Source of the DNA: Peribacillus simplex
GTDB lineage: Bacteria; Bacillota; Bacilli; Bacillales; DSM-1321
Assembly: GCF_001578185.1 (NCBI RefSeq)
Contig: NZ_CP011008.1
Location: 2,012,001 to 2,076,000 of the forward strand
Direction of reading: 5' to 3'
Length of the DNA stretch: 64,000 nt
Made by a program: the position numbers and the translations under genes. This document shows, piece by piece, positions 54,953 through 63,942 of this stretch; within the stretch, counting starts at the first letter, position 1, and each line of letters starts with the position of its first letter. The notes below the pieces were generated by a model. The model was not told where the DNA came from. It saw only the letters and a program-made list of their open reading frames with translations, and searched no databases.

Positions 54953-55380
54953 TCAAGATTTAGAATATGAAGGCTTATCCACCGTTTTCAGCCGTTTGAT
55001 TTTTGAGGGCTTGCCATCCTCCAATTTACCCGACATAAACCCAAGTACAACTCCAAGCAGTTCATCAGCTCCCACTTCCACAGGCTAATGTCCGAGCAGT
55101 TCATTTAGTTCTTTCTCACGCTCCACAAACTCAAAACTCGGAAACTCTCCAGAAAACTTCGCAGATTATCTTAAAGATCATTCACAAGCTTAGCACCTGT
55201 ATGGCGCCGAATACCTGAGCATCATTCATCACAATCACGGCAAACACTGTCGCAGGGGATGTCTCCGTGTGCAACCAGCCTTTATTCGCTCCCACATAGG
55301 ATTAGTGCGAACTTGGCATGCCACCTGTTGTGAAGGCCTGCTTCAAATCCCACTTTCCGGTCAGATTTAATATGCATAAA
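54953..55380 (-). pseudogene. YuiD-like (divergent PAP2) gene, decayed
   Basis: Read on the minus strand in several frames: a region matching [17 protein letters not shown], then VFAVIVMNDA, RRHTGAKLVNDL, FPSFEFVEREKELNELLGH, an in-frame stop in place of Gln, and PVEVGADELLGVVLGFMSGK to a stop at 54953. This order is that of YuiD, a membrane protein of the divergent PAP2 family. Several frameshifts and stops show it is dead. Its 5' end is missing where the IS3 tail begins. Confidence 0.65.
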
Positions 55381-55404
55381 ATTTTCAGCCCTTCCGAATG
55401 CCGA

Positions 55405-55553
55405 TCACCGACAGCATTTTAAACAAGAACTAGAAGATTATATCCACTTCAATCACCGACGAATCAAAGCGAAATTAAAAGGCATGAGCCCAGTAGATTA
55501 CCGGGTTCATGCCCTCCAATAAAGTGTCTAACTTTTTGGGTTCACTTCAATAT
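55405..55553 (+). mobile_element. 3' end of an IS3-family element
   Basis: Frame [20 protein letters not shown] and [12 protein letters not shown] to a stop is the C-terminus of an IS150-type OrfB transposase. It is followed by AAAGTGTCTAACTTTTTGGG, the inverted repeat of the element end seen at 17548-17575. The rest of the element is missing. Confidence 0.75.
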
Positions 55554-55569
55554 GACCGGTTTGTTTCAT

Positions 55570-55707
55570 TTAAATTCCACTATCTCTTTTTGAACTTTGA
55601 TCTTTATTTCTTTTATTTCCTTTACTGTTGTCCCCACTAACAGGAGCTTGTCCGTGTAATTGCGGTGAATTTTGATTTCGGCTGCCTTTATTAAATTTTT
55701 TTGTCAT
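55570..55707 (-). CDS. Small basic hydrophilic protein, 45 aa
   Basis: The start is preceded by GAAAGGAGATGTGAG on the minus strand. The product is Asn/Lys/Gln/Ser-rich (MTKKFNKGSRNQNSPQLHGQ) without hydrophobic segments, the composition of minor small acid-soluble spore proteins or their relatives. No exact family assigned. Confidence 0.5.
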   Translation of the reverse strand: MTKKFNKGSRNQNSPQLHGQAPVSGDNSKGNKRNKDQSSKRDSGI

Positions 55708-55995
55708 GTCTCACATCTCCTTTCTTATTTCAAATATAGTTTGTCCCCTTTTGGGCAGTGATATTTAGTGATATTCTGACCGACCCAGTCTCACCTAAAA
55801 TTAATGAAGAATCTGAACAATAATTAGTATATGGCAAATAATTTGGTTCTTCTGAAGTTTATGCCAGTCTAGGCGGTTCAGGCGTGCTTTTTTCCGTGGA
55901 AAGTCATTTTTTCATAATAATATTTATAGGATTGGTCCCTTAAGGAAAATCTATAACTGATGATTATTAACAAGGGTGTTAAGGGTGGCTATGGA

Positions 55996-56367
55996 ATGAA
56001 TAAGATCAAGGATCTAAACCCGGAAGATTTAAAAAAGATACAGAATGTAACCGAGCGAATGTCTTTCACAAAAAACTTCAGGTCTGCTACTGCTGAAGAA
56101 TGGTTTGTTTTTATTCCCGGCTTTAAGGATCCAGTTACTGGAGGCGCTGCTGGAAAGGTTATAGTTCACTACAATCTATATGGAAACAAGGATATGTTCA
56201 TTAATACGACGGTCATTCTGGATGACTATGCTCTATTTGAGGAAGAAAATTTTCAGCTGGTTTACTCCATTTGTGATGAACTTGTAAATCGTCTAGTAGG
56301 ATACGCTGATACACTACTGTCAGTACACGCAGGTTCAAATTCTTATAATGCTGAGTACAAACGATAA
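55996..56367 (+). CDS. Hypothetical protein, 123 aa
   Basis: ATG 55996 follows GGGTGGCTATGG; an in-frame start 36 bases upstream lacks a better site. Mixed alpha/beta, with WFVFIPGFKDPVTGGAAGKVIVHYNLYG in the middle. Not recognised. The stop touches the region of the esterase start, so the two may be co-transcribed. Confidence 0.5.
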   Translation: MNKIKDLNPEDLKKIQNVTERMSFTKNFRSATAEEWFVFIPGFKDPVTGGAAGKVIVHYNLYGNKDMFINTTVILDDYALFEEENFQLVYSICDELVNRLVGYADTLLSVHAGSNSYNAEYKR

Positions 56368-56396
56368 TGGTCGTGAGAAGAAAAGGAGGAAAAACA

Positions 56397-57665
56397 GTGC
56401 ATCATAATCTGGTTCAGTCAATAATCGAACATTCAGTCCCGCTTACAAGTGAAGCTGATTGGGATATGCTCGTTCAACAAGTTAAAAATTCAAAATTTGT
56501 TTTGCTGGGTGAGGCATCACATGGAACATCCGAGTTTTACACGGCCCGAGTTGAAATAACAAAAAAACTGATTAAAGAAAAAGGGTTCACCTTTGTAGCC
56601 GTTGAAGGTGATTGGCCCGCATGCCAGGCAATTAATAGATATGTTAAAGGGTATGACCTAGAAACTAAATCGGCACAGGATGTTCTTAAGAGTTTTGACC
56701 GCTGGCCGACCTGGATGTGGGCAAACGAGGAAATAATCGACTTGATCGAATGGATGAAACAATACAATGAGTCTGGACAAAATCAAACGAAAATTGGATT
56801 TTATGGAATCGATATCTATAGTCTTTGGGAATCCATGGATGAAGTCATCCATTACTTAAAGCAAATTGATTCACCTGACCTCGATGCTGCCAGACAGGCG
56901 TTCACATGTTTTGAGCCATTCAATCGGAATAACGAAGAGTACGCAGTTTCGGCAGGCATTTATTCGGAAGACTGTATAGAGGAAGTAGCCGAATTACTGA
57001 CAACTATTCAGCGAAAAAAAGAAAAATACCCCCATCACGAAGAATTGAATTTGAATCTTCAAGTGAATGCACTGGTGGCGTATAATGCAGAAAATTATTA
57101 CAGGACAATGGTAGTTCATGACGATAGATCATGGAATATTCGAGATATGCATATGGTGGATGCACTTAATGAAATTATGGATTTTTACGGTTCTGAAGGC
57201 AAGGCGATTGTGTGGGAACATAATACCCATGTTGGCGATGCCAGTGCTACTGATATGAGAGATTCCGGGATGATTAATGTCGGCCAGGTCATTCGTGAGC
57301 AAAACCCAACTGAAGATGTATTTATCACAGGTTTCGGAACCTACAGGGGAACTGTAATTGCAGCAGACGAGTGGGGCATGGATTTTGAAATAAAAACAGT
57401 ACCCCCGGCAATGAAAGGAAGTTGGGAGGAGGCTATGCACCTTTCGGGGGCGTATGATAAGTTGCTCATTTTCAATGATGAAAATCGGCAGCTATTCCAA
57501 GATAGGATTGGACATCGGGCGATTGGGGTTGTATACAGACCGGAATATGAACAATATGGAAACTATGTACCTTCTGTATTGTCAAATAGATATGATGCTT
57601 TTGTTTACATTGATGAGACTAAAGCTCTTCACCCGCTTGTTCATGAAAAAACACCCGTTGTGTAA
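56397..57665 (+). CDS. Erythromycin-esterase-family hydrolase
   Basis: 422 aa from GTG 56397 (AAAGGAGG 8 bases upstream). The Ere-type motifs FVLLGEASHGTSEFY (Glu, His), VAVEGDWPACQAINRY (Glu) and VWEHNTHVGDA (His) form the metal-free or metal-assisted catalytic site. EreA/EreB hydrolyse macrolide lactones. Many chromosomal Bacillus homologues are annotated so without shown resistance. A physiological ester substrate is equally possible. Confidence 0.8.
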   Translation: MHHNLVQSIIEHSVPLTSEADWDMLVQQVKNSKFVLLGEASHGTSEFYTARVEITKKLIKEKGFTFVAVEGDWPACQAINRYVKGYDLETKSAQDVLKSFDRWPTWMWANEEIIDLIEWMKQYNESGQNQTKIGFYGIDIYSLWESMDEVIHYLKQIDSPDLDAARQAFTCFEPFNRNNEEYAVSAGIYSEDCIEEVAELLTTIQRKKEKYPHHEELNLNLQVNALVAYNAENYYRTMVVHDDRSWNIRDMHMVDALNEIMDFYGSEGKAIVWEHNTHVGDASATDMRDSGMINVGQVIREQNPTEDVFITGFGTYRGTVIAADEWGMDFEIKTVPPAMKGSWEEAMHLSGAYDKLLIFNDENRQLFQDRIGHRAIGVVYRPEYEQYGNYVPSVLSNRYDAFVYIDETKALHPLVHEKTPVV

Positions 57666-57676
57666 TGAAAAGGCGG

Positions 57677-57712
57677 AGCCCTTTATAACATTTCGTGTTA
57701 TAAAGGGCTTGA
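57677..57712 (+). terminator. Hairpin after the esterase gene
   Basis: AGCCCTTTATAACA / TGTTATAAAGGGCTT, with a weak T-tail. Confidence 0.65.
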
Positions 57713-57867
57713 AGTTATTACGGTTCCTTAGCTTGAACCGGAAATACGCGGATTTACAACGTTAAGGAAATCCAAATATAAATATGCCTATTTCCTCGAT
57801 GGAAAGTAAGAAATTAAGCTTTAGTTGCTTCATAAAAGGGACAGATTGTGGAATAAAACTGAAAAAA

Positions 57868-57911
57868 AAAGATAAAAACCGTCCTATATAGAATGGTTTT
57901 TATCTTTATCT
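57868..57911. terminator. Bidirectional hairpin
   Basis: AAAGATAAAAACC / GGTTTTTATCTTT with an A-run before and a T-rich end after. Confidence 0.65.
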
Positions 57912-58058
57912 TTATCTCTATTTGCTGATGGAATGGGGTTATTTAATAAACTACTAGTTAATAGGAAAAGCAATTGAGAAAAGGCCCTCCTAAACAACCG
58001 GTTAATAGAGTCCCGATACCAATTGTTCCATTGAATGTGATTACCAAAACAAGATAAA

Positions 58059-58187
58059 TTAATGTTTTTTAATCATTCCAGTTAAATCTTGAATGATCAA
58101 CATCAAACGGTCTAATGGTGCAAAATTTTCATGTAAGTAGATAGCCGTTCCAAGTCCTATAATCGTTAACCCAAACGTTAAATACAT
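58059..58187 (-). CDS. Possible small membrane protein, 42 aa
   Basis: Starts 10 bases after the GNAT stop. MYLTFGLTIIGLGTAIYLHENF, then an amphipathic helix LDRLMLIIQDLTGMIKKH. No good ribosome site. A further hydrophobic frame without a start follows to about 57945 (GTIGIGTLLTGCLGG). Possibly real as part of a two-gene unit. Confidence 0.35.
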   Translation of the reverse strand: MYLTFGLTIIGLGTAIYLHENFAPLDRLMLIIQDLTGMIKKH

Positions 58188-58196
58188 TTAACACAC

Positions 58197-58637
58197 TTAT
58201 TCATTAATTAAATCTTTTTTCATTAAAAGATGTGGACCGCCATCTTCCATAAAGACATCGGATGAAGTTTGATAGCCGAGTTTTTTATAAAAGCCCTCTG
58301 CCTGTGTTTGACTATGTAATTTAACCAGGGATAATTCCATTTCCTTTGCGACTTCTTCTAACGTTTTTATTATTATTTTTCCAAGACCAAATTTACGGTA
58401 AGGCTCTAAGATGCAAATTCTCTCCAATTTACCTAAACCATCAACAACTCTTAACCTTCCAGTTCCGACTGGTTGTTCATTATAATAAACTAATATGTGT
58501 TCAGAAGGAGCATTAAGTGTATCAAATTCATCAAATTCACTTTCTAATTGGAAACCTTGTTCCTCGACAAATACTTCTTTTCTGATATGAAAGGCTATTT
58601 TTAAATCATTTTCTGTAGTTATTCTCTTAGAATCCAA
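58197..58637 (-). CDS. YjcF/ElaA-type GNAT acetyltransferase
   Basis: 146 aa. IRKEVFVEEQGFQLESEFDEFD is the marker of this GNAT subgroup, followed by GTGRLRVVDGLGKLERICILEPYRKFGLGKIII (acetyl-CoA loop) and FYKKLGYQTSSDVFMEDGGPH. B. subtilis YjcF is similar in length. It is divergent from a MarR gene with a shared palindrome between, so it is a likely MarR target. Confidence 0.8.
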   Translation of the reverse strand: MDSKRITTENDLKIAFHIRKEVFVEEQGFQLESEFDEFDTLNAPSEHILVYYNEQPVGTGRLRVVDGLGKLERICILEPYRKFGLGKIIIKTLEEVAKEMELSLVKLHSQTQAEGFYKKLGYQTSSDVFMEDGGPHLLMKKDLINE

Positions 58638-58718
58638 TGTTCTTCATCCCTTTTCTAGATTTATTTAATTAGACAAGTCATAATAAATGTATATCCTTTA
58701 TAGTATAAATGAAATTAA

Positions 58719-58740
58719 TTTTGTTGTAAATACAACAAAA
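58719..58740. promoter_or_regulatory. MarR-type operator palindrome
   Basis: Perfect ten-base arms TTTTGTTGTA / TACAACAAAA with a 2-base centre, 17 bases before the MarR ATG and 81 bases before the GNAT start on the other strand. Confidence 0.75.
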
Positions 58741-58757
58741 AGTCACGGGCTTTTTGA

Positions 58758-59210
58758 ATGAAGGAAATACTCCGTGAAATTGGAATGATAGCAAGGGCAT
58801 TGGACTCTATAAGTAATATCCAATTTAAAGAATTTGACCTTACAAAAGGGCAGTATTTGTATCTTGTTCGAATATGTGAAAATCGAGGAATCATTCAAGA
58901 AAAGTTAGCAGAAATGATAAAGGTCGACCGGACGACAGCAGCTCGTGCCATTAAAAAACTTGAAATTCAAGGTTTTATCGAAAAGAAAAATGATGAGGGC
59001 AACAAAAAAATTAAAAAGTTATATCCTACTGATAAAGGTGAAAAGGTCTATCCTTTTTTACAGAAAGAAGGGGAGTATACCGACAAGGTTGCATTTTCTG
59101 GATTTTCTTTGGAAGAAACGGAAGCGGTGTTTCATCTTCTTCAAAGGGTCAGAAAAAATATTGAGGTAGATTGGGAATTTGTGAAAAAGGGAAATAAAAG
59201 GGGATATTGA
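58758..59210 (+). CDS. MarR-family transcriptional regulator
   Basis: 150 aa. The winged helix (LAEMIKVDRTTAARAIKKLEIQGFIEKK, residues 52-79) with the wing NDEGNKKIKKLYPTDKG is standard. The palindrome just upstream indicates autoregulation and control of the divergent acetyltransferase. The ligand is unknown. Confidence 0.85.
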   Translation: MKEILREIGMIARALDSISNIQFKEFDLTKGQYLYLVRICENRGIIQEKLAEMIKVDRTTAARAIKKLEIQGFIEKKNDEGNKKIKKLYPTDKGEKVYPFLQKEGEYTDKVAFSGFSLEETEAVFHLLQRVRKNIEVDWEFVKKGNKRGY

Positions 59211-59282
59211 TACAGCTTATAAGTTATCGCTTATTTATGGAATCGGTGTAAGCATGGAGTGGTTGTGGGTAAGAATATTATA

Positions 59283-59322
59283 AAGAGAGGCTCGATTCCG
59301 AATGGAAATCGAGCCTCTTTCT
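59283..59322. terminator. Convergent terminator
   Basis: AAGAGAGGCTCGATT / AATCGAGCCTCTTTCTT between two convergent transcripts. Confidence 0.8.
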
Positions 59323-59324
59323 TA

Positions 59325-61184
59325 TTAACCAGCTACATTTTCAGTAAACTGACTATTGTAGAGATCTGCGTAGAAACCATTTACTTCTAATAGTTCCGAA
59401 TGCGTTCCTTGCTCAATCACTTTTCCTTGATCCATAACGAGAATCAAATCTGCATCCTTAATCGTTGAGAGACGATGGGCAATGACAAAGCTAGTCCGTC
59501 CTTCCATCAGTCTGTTCATCGCCTTTTGGATAAAGACTTCGGTCCGAGTGTCCACACTCGACGTCGCTTCATCCAATATCATGATTGGTGGATCTGCAAG
59601 AACAGCTCGTGCGATTGTCAAAAGCTGCTTTTGTCCTTGTGAGATGTTCGAAGCTTCTTCGTTCAAAACTGTCTCATAACCATCTGGCAGTGTCCGAATG
59701 AAATGGTCGGCATGTGCCGTCCGAGCAGCTGTAAAAATTTCTTCATCTGTTGCTCCATTTTTTCCATAAGCGATATTGTCCTTAATCGTGCCATTAAAGA
59801 GCCAGGTATCTTGAAGTACCATCCCAAAGTTCTTACGAAGATCATTCCTGGACATATTCCGTGTATCAAGACCATCAATTTTAATCTTTCCGCCATTTAG
59901 TTCATAAAATCTCATCAAGAGATTTATCATGGTCGTTTTTCCAGCACCAGTCGGTCCAACAATTGCGACCGTCTGTCCAGAAGAGACATCGATGTTCATA
60001 TCTTTAATTAACATTTCTTCCCCATATCCAAAGTCGACATGTTCAAAAGTGACAGCACCATTTGCTCTCCTTATTTTAGCTGTGGTTTTTTCTTTCATTT
60101 CCTCTTCTTCATCAAGTAGCTCAAAGACACGCTCAGCTGCTGCAACCGTTGACTGAATAATGTTTGCGATGTTGGCTGTTTGTGTGATCGGCTGGGTGAA
60201 CTGCTTTGAATATGTGATGAATGCTTGAATATCACCAATTGAGATCGAACGTTGCGTTACCAAAATTCCGCCGACAACGCTGATGAGGACATAGCTCAAA
60301 TTTCCGATAAAAAACATCATGGGCATGATGATTCCAGATATAAACTGTGCCTTTCTTCCCGCTTTATACAATTCTTCATTAACCTTAGTAAACTGGGCAC
60401 TTGCCTTTTTTTCATGTCCGAATGCTTTAACGACTTGATGGCCAGTGTACATCTCTTCAATGTGCCCATTTAATTGCCCAAGTGTACGCTGTTGATCGGC
60501 AAAATGTTTTTGGGATCTTTTTAAAATAGGCCGGATTGCAAATATTGACAAAGGTAAGCTGACTATCGAGATTAATGTCAATAACGGGCTAATGGAAAGC
60601 ATCATGATGATAATCCCCAAAATCGTGACGATTGATGTGATGAACTGCGTTAAGCTTTGTTGAAGGGTGCTCCCGATTGTATCAATATCATTTGTCATTC
60701 GGCTAAGTGTTTCCCCGTTAGGACGTCCTTCAAAATATTTGAGAGGAAGTTTCTCGAGCTTTTTATTAACATCTTCCCGTAGATCATATACCGTTTCTTG
60801 TGCAACACTGGACATAATATATTGTTGTACATAGTTGAAAAGGCTGCTTAAGACATACAGTCCAGCAAGTAGTAGAAGAATCTGGCCAATTTTATCAAAA
60901 TTAATAGCTGCTCCAGGTATTCCTTGAAATTTCCCGTAAGCCCCTTCGAATAATTCCGTAATCGCCGTTCCCATGATTTTTGGTCCGACAATCATGAAAA
61001 TCGTACTCATGATTGCAGCGAAGAACACGGCAATCAATTTGTTGCGCCGCGGTTTTAAATAGGCCAAGAGACGTCTTAGTGTTCCTTTAAAATCTTTTGC
61101 TTTTTGACCCATCATCATCATGTTACCGCCACCAGGACCATGCCCCATCTGACCGCCGCTTTGAGGTTTTTTTTGATTACTCAT
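59325..61184 (-). CDS. ABC exporter half with canonical ATPase site (YfiC-like)
   Basis: 619 aa. The N-terminus has a Gly/Met-rich tail (GGQMGHGPGGGNMMMMG), then six membrane helices (residues about 45-330) and the nucleotide domain: Walker A VGPTGAGKTT, signature NISQGQKQLL, Walker B IMILDEATSSVD with catalytic Glu, and H-loop FVIAHRLST. ATG overlaps the stop of the preceding gene (ATGA), with GAGGAGGAAAT as ribosome site. It pairs with the 61181-62905 protein as a heterodimeric multidrug-type exporter. Confidence 0.88.
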   Translation of the reverse strand: MSNQKKPQSGGQMGHGPGGGNMMMMGQKAKDFKGTLRRLLAYLKPRRNKLIAVFFAAIMSTIFMIVGPKIMGTAITELFEGAYGKFQGIPGAAINFDKIGQILLLLAGLYVLSSLFNYVQQYIMSSVAQETVYDLREDVNKKLEKLPLKYFEGRPNGETLSRMTNDIDTIGSTLQQSLTQFITSIVTILGIIIMMLSISPLLTLISIVSLPLSIFAIRPILKRSQKHFADQQRTLGQLNGHIEEMYTGHQVVKAFGHEKKASAQFTKVNEELYKAGRKAQFISGIIMPMMFFIGNLSYVLISVVGGILVTQRSISIGDIQAFITYSKQFTQPITQTANIANIIQSTVAAAERVFELLDEEEEMKEKTTAKIRRANGAVTFEHVDFGYGEEMLIKDMNIDVSSGQTVAIVGPTGAGKTTMINLLMRFYELNGGKIKIDGLDTRNMSRNDLRKNFGMVLQDTWLFNGTIKDNIAYGKNGATDEEIFTAARTAHADHFIRTLPDGYETVLNEEASNISQGQKQLLTIARAVLADPPIMILDEATSSVDTRTEVFIQKAMNRLMEGRTSFVIAHRLSTIKDADLILVMDQGKVIEQGTHSELLEVNGFYADLYNSQFTENVAG

Positions 61185-62905
61185 GCAATTTCCTCCTCTG
61201 AGAGCTGTGATAAGGCGATTTCACGGTATATGTCGTTTGTACTTAGCAATTCTTGGTGTGTTCCCATACCCGCAATGTGTCCTTCGTCCAATACAATGAT
61301 TCGGTCAGCGTCAACGACCGTACTGACCCGCTGTGCAACGAGTAGTACCGTCGCATTTTTCGTTTCATCTTTCAAGGCTGCACGAAGGTTGGCATCTGTC
61401 TTGAAGTCTAGTGCAGAAAAACTATCATCAAATATATAAATATCAGGTTTCCTAATGAGTGCCCGTGCAATCGAAAGCCGTTGCTTTTGCCCTCCTGATA
61501 GGTTTGAGCCTCCTTGTTCTATTTCTGCATGATAGCCGTCTTTCATGTTACTGATAAAATCTTCAGCTTGCGCGATATGGGCTGCATGCTCAATTTCATC
61601 TTGTGTGGCGGTTTGTTTTCCAAAGCGAATGTTTTCAGCAATGGTACCTGTAAAGAGGACAGCCTTTTGTGGTACAAAGCCAATTTTTGACCGAACTTCA
61701 TCTTGTGATGAATTACGAATATCAACACCATTGACGCGAATTGTCCCACTTAAAGTATCATAGAAGCGAGGGATCAAATTGACGAGCGTCGTTTTCCCTG
61801 AACCAGTTCCGCCGATTATTGCGGTGATTTCACCAGGTCTTGCAGAAAAACTGATATCCGATAATGCAGGCTCTTCTGCCCCTGGGTAACTGAAGGTCAC
61901 ATGTTCAAATTCAAGTGTACCGGGTTCACGATCTGCCTTTTCTGTCCCTTCATCTAAGAATGAAGGTTTCATGTCAAGGACCTCGTTTATCCTCGTTGCG
62001 GATACGGCCGCGCGTGGAACCATAACGAACATCATGGATGCCATTACAAGGGCGAACATAATTTGCATTACATATTGGATAAAGGCCATTAAGTCCCCGA
62101 TCTGCATGCCGCCGTTATCAATACGAACTCCTCCGAACCAAATGATACCAACAACCGTCAAGTTCATGACAAGCATCATTACAGGCATCATGAACGCCAT
62201 GATTTTATTGACTTTGATCGAGACATCTGTCAATTCTTTATTTGCTTTCTTAAGGCGTTCTTTTTCTTGTGTTTCATGATTGAAGGCACGAATGACACGA
62301 ATTCCAGTTAAATTTTCTCTTAATACAAGGTTCAACCGGTCTAATCGTTTTTGCACCTTTTGAAAAAGAGGTACACCTTTGGATAGAATAAGCAGGATGG
62401 AACCAATCAAAAAAGGCATAGTGACGACAATGACAAGGGACAATTTTGCATCCATGGATACTGCCATGATCACTCCACCGACTAACATGATGGGTGCACT
62501 GATTACCATACGTAGCATCATGATAACCACTTGCTGGACTTGTGTTATATCATTGGTCGTCCGTGTAATCAATGACGCGGTACCGACTTCGTCAAATTCT
62601 TGTAACGAAAATTTTTCTACATGATTAAAGACTCTCAGCCGGAGATCCCGTCCCATTCCCATTGCTGCTTTGGACGAATAGTAGCTTGCGATTATGGAAG
62701 CACAAGCGCCAAGTGCTGAAACCACCAGCATCAAACCACCGATTTTCCAAATGTAAGGAGTGTCACCTCGAACGACGCCTTTATCAATAATATCCGCCAT
62801 GAGTGTAGGTAAAAAGAGGTCCGACATCGATTGAATAAAAACCAGACCGATAACTGCTGAAATAATCCACTTATAAACGGATAAATTTTTCAGTATTTTT
62901 ATCAT
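61181..62905 (-). CDS. ABC exporter half with degenerate ATPase site (YfiB-like)
   Basis: 574 aa from ATG 62905, 9 bases after AGGAGAG and overlapping the MarR stop as ATGA. Six membrane helices, then Walker A IGGTGSGKTT and signature NLSGGQKQRL. Walker B is IYIFDDSFSALD, with Asp where the catalytic Glu belongs, and the H-loop is LLVAQRVST, with Gln in place of His. This asymmetry is that of heterodimeric exporters such as BmrCD, LmrCD and TM287/288. Confidence 0.88.
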   Translation of the reverse strand: MIKILKNLSVYKWIISAVIGLVFIQSMSDLFLPTLMADIIDKGVVRGDTPYIWKIGGLMLVVSALGACASIIASYYSSKAAMGMGRDLRLRVFNHVEKFSLQEFDEVGTASLITRTTNDITQVQQVVIMMLRMVISAPIMLVGGVIMAVSMDAKLSLVIVVTMPFLIGSILLILSKGVPLFQKVQKRLDRLNLVLRENLTGIRVIRAFNHETQEKERLKKANKELTDVSIKVNKIMAFMMPVMMLVMNLTVVGIIWFGGVRIDNGGMQIGDLMAFIQYVMQIMFALVMASMMFVMVPRAAVSATRINEVLDMKPSFLDEGTEKADREPGTLEFEHVTFSYPGAEEPALSDISFSARPGEITAIIGGTGSGKTTLVNLIPRFYDTLSGTIRVNGVDIRNSSQDEVRSKIGFVPQKAVLFTGTIAENIRFGKQTATQDEIEHAAHIAQAEDFISNMKDGYHAEIEQGGSNLSGGQKQRLSIARALIRKPDIYIFDDSFSALDFKTDANLRAALKDETKNATVLLVAQRVSTVVDADRIIVLDEGHIAGMGTHQELLSTNDIYREIALSQLSEEEIA

Positions 62906-63381
62906 TTTGTACACTCTCCTTTTTCTATTGCTTGAGCTTCTAAAAAGTTTGTAATTTGAAGATGCGTTTCAAGCAACTCTTCAAACTGTTCTTCAGAAAG
63001 CAATTCAATCGCCGATTGAAATATTTGGTGGATACTGCTTTCTTGAAAATGAATCATTTTTAATGTATTTTTCCCCTTTTCGGTGATTGACAGCTGAATC
63101 TCACGCCGGTTGCCCTCCACATGCTCTCGTTGGAGCATGCCTGCCCGAACAAGGCCATCGACCGCTTGACTCAGTGTGCTTTTTGGAAGAAACGTTTTCT
63201 CCCCAACTATTTTTTGAGTGGTCTCCTTATGAGGGGAAATGGTCATCAAAATCGAATATTGCGGAACTGTTAAATCATTTTCTGCCGCTGTCTTTTGAAC
63301 GAATCGCATGATATTTTTCTGCACGTTCCAAAATGAACGCAATAGTTGTACTGATTGAATTATTTGTTTTTCATTCTTCAC
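62902..63381 (-). CDS. MarR-family regulator of the ABC exporter operon
   Basis: 159 aa. Winged helix at about residues 55-90 (FLPKSTLSQAVDGLVRAGMLQREHV) with the wing EGNRREIQLSITEKGK. First gene of a three-gene operon whose members overlap by ATGA. It probably binds the TGTTC/GAACA repeat just upstream and releases it on binding a drug-like ligand. Confidence 0.85.
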   Translation of the reverse strand: MKNEKQIIQSVQLLRSFWNVQKNIMRFVQKTAAENDLTVPQYSILMTISPHKETTQKIVGEKTFLPKSTLSQAVDGLVRAGMLQREHVEGNRREIQLSITEKGKNTLKMIHFQESSIHQIFQSAIELLSEEQFEELLETHLQITNFLEAQAIEKGECTK

Positions 63382-63410
63382 TCAACATCACCATTCTTTC
63401 CTTATTAAAC

Positions 63411-63476
63411 TGTTCCAAACTGAACATTTATTTTTGTGAATTATTTTAATTTACATCTATTTTTCAACTTAGTCAA
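63411..63476 (-). promoter_or_regulatory. Promoter and operator of the MarR-ABC operon
   Basis: On the minus strand TTGACT (63476-63471), 17 bases, TAAATT (63453-63448). An inverted repeat TGTTC-N6-GAACA lies at 63411-63426, just downstream of the -10. Confidence 0.6.
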
Positions 63477-63942
63477 CAAAAAAACGCTTTCATCATTCCG
63501 GTGTTTTTCTTGACTTTGGTTCGTACATAAATAGGCTTTGTACTTCAGGCAAAGTCGTTTAGGAAATTCAAACAACACATTTTTTCATGTTCTTAATTCA
63601 CTAGACAAGAAAATTGATCTGTTTTACAAAGTGAAATTAGTTGAAAATATGTGATAAAAAGTGTTAGGATAATATTGAATTGGATTAGTACCAGGTAATA
63701 ATACTAGATGATAACGTAAATGAGAATGTATGGGTGTTAAATAGAAAGCATGTTTACATAATGGAGATTTTTCTTCCTTCGAGAAAATATAAGCGAATTT
63801 AGTTTGCGAGACAAAGAGATAGCTAAAGAGAAACAATAGTGTTTCGTGATACAGCACTCCCGTTTGAAAAGGGTGCCAGTATGAGGACCAGCATTTGGGT
63901 TTTAAAGTAAAATGTTCTGATTATTAGGAGGGATGATGACAT
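63477..63942. other. Intergenic region
   Basis: 466 bp with no gene recognised. AAAAAACGCTTTC / GTGTTTTTCTTG at 63478-63513 may be a weak hairpin. AGGAGGGATG precedes the ATG at 63943. Confidence 0.4.

Noticed and set aside
56397..57665. Acquired macrolide resistance gene
   Set aside because: The protein has the Ere motifs, but there are no mobile-element borders directly beside it and codon use looks like that of its neighbours. Chromosomal homologues in bacilli are common.
63624..63857. Minus-strand frame of 77 codons near the window end
   Set aside because: Aromatic, Leu/Ser-rich translation without ribosome site; it lies in the upstream region of the E1-alpha gene.
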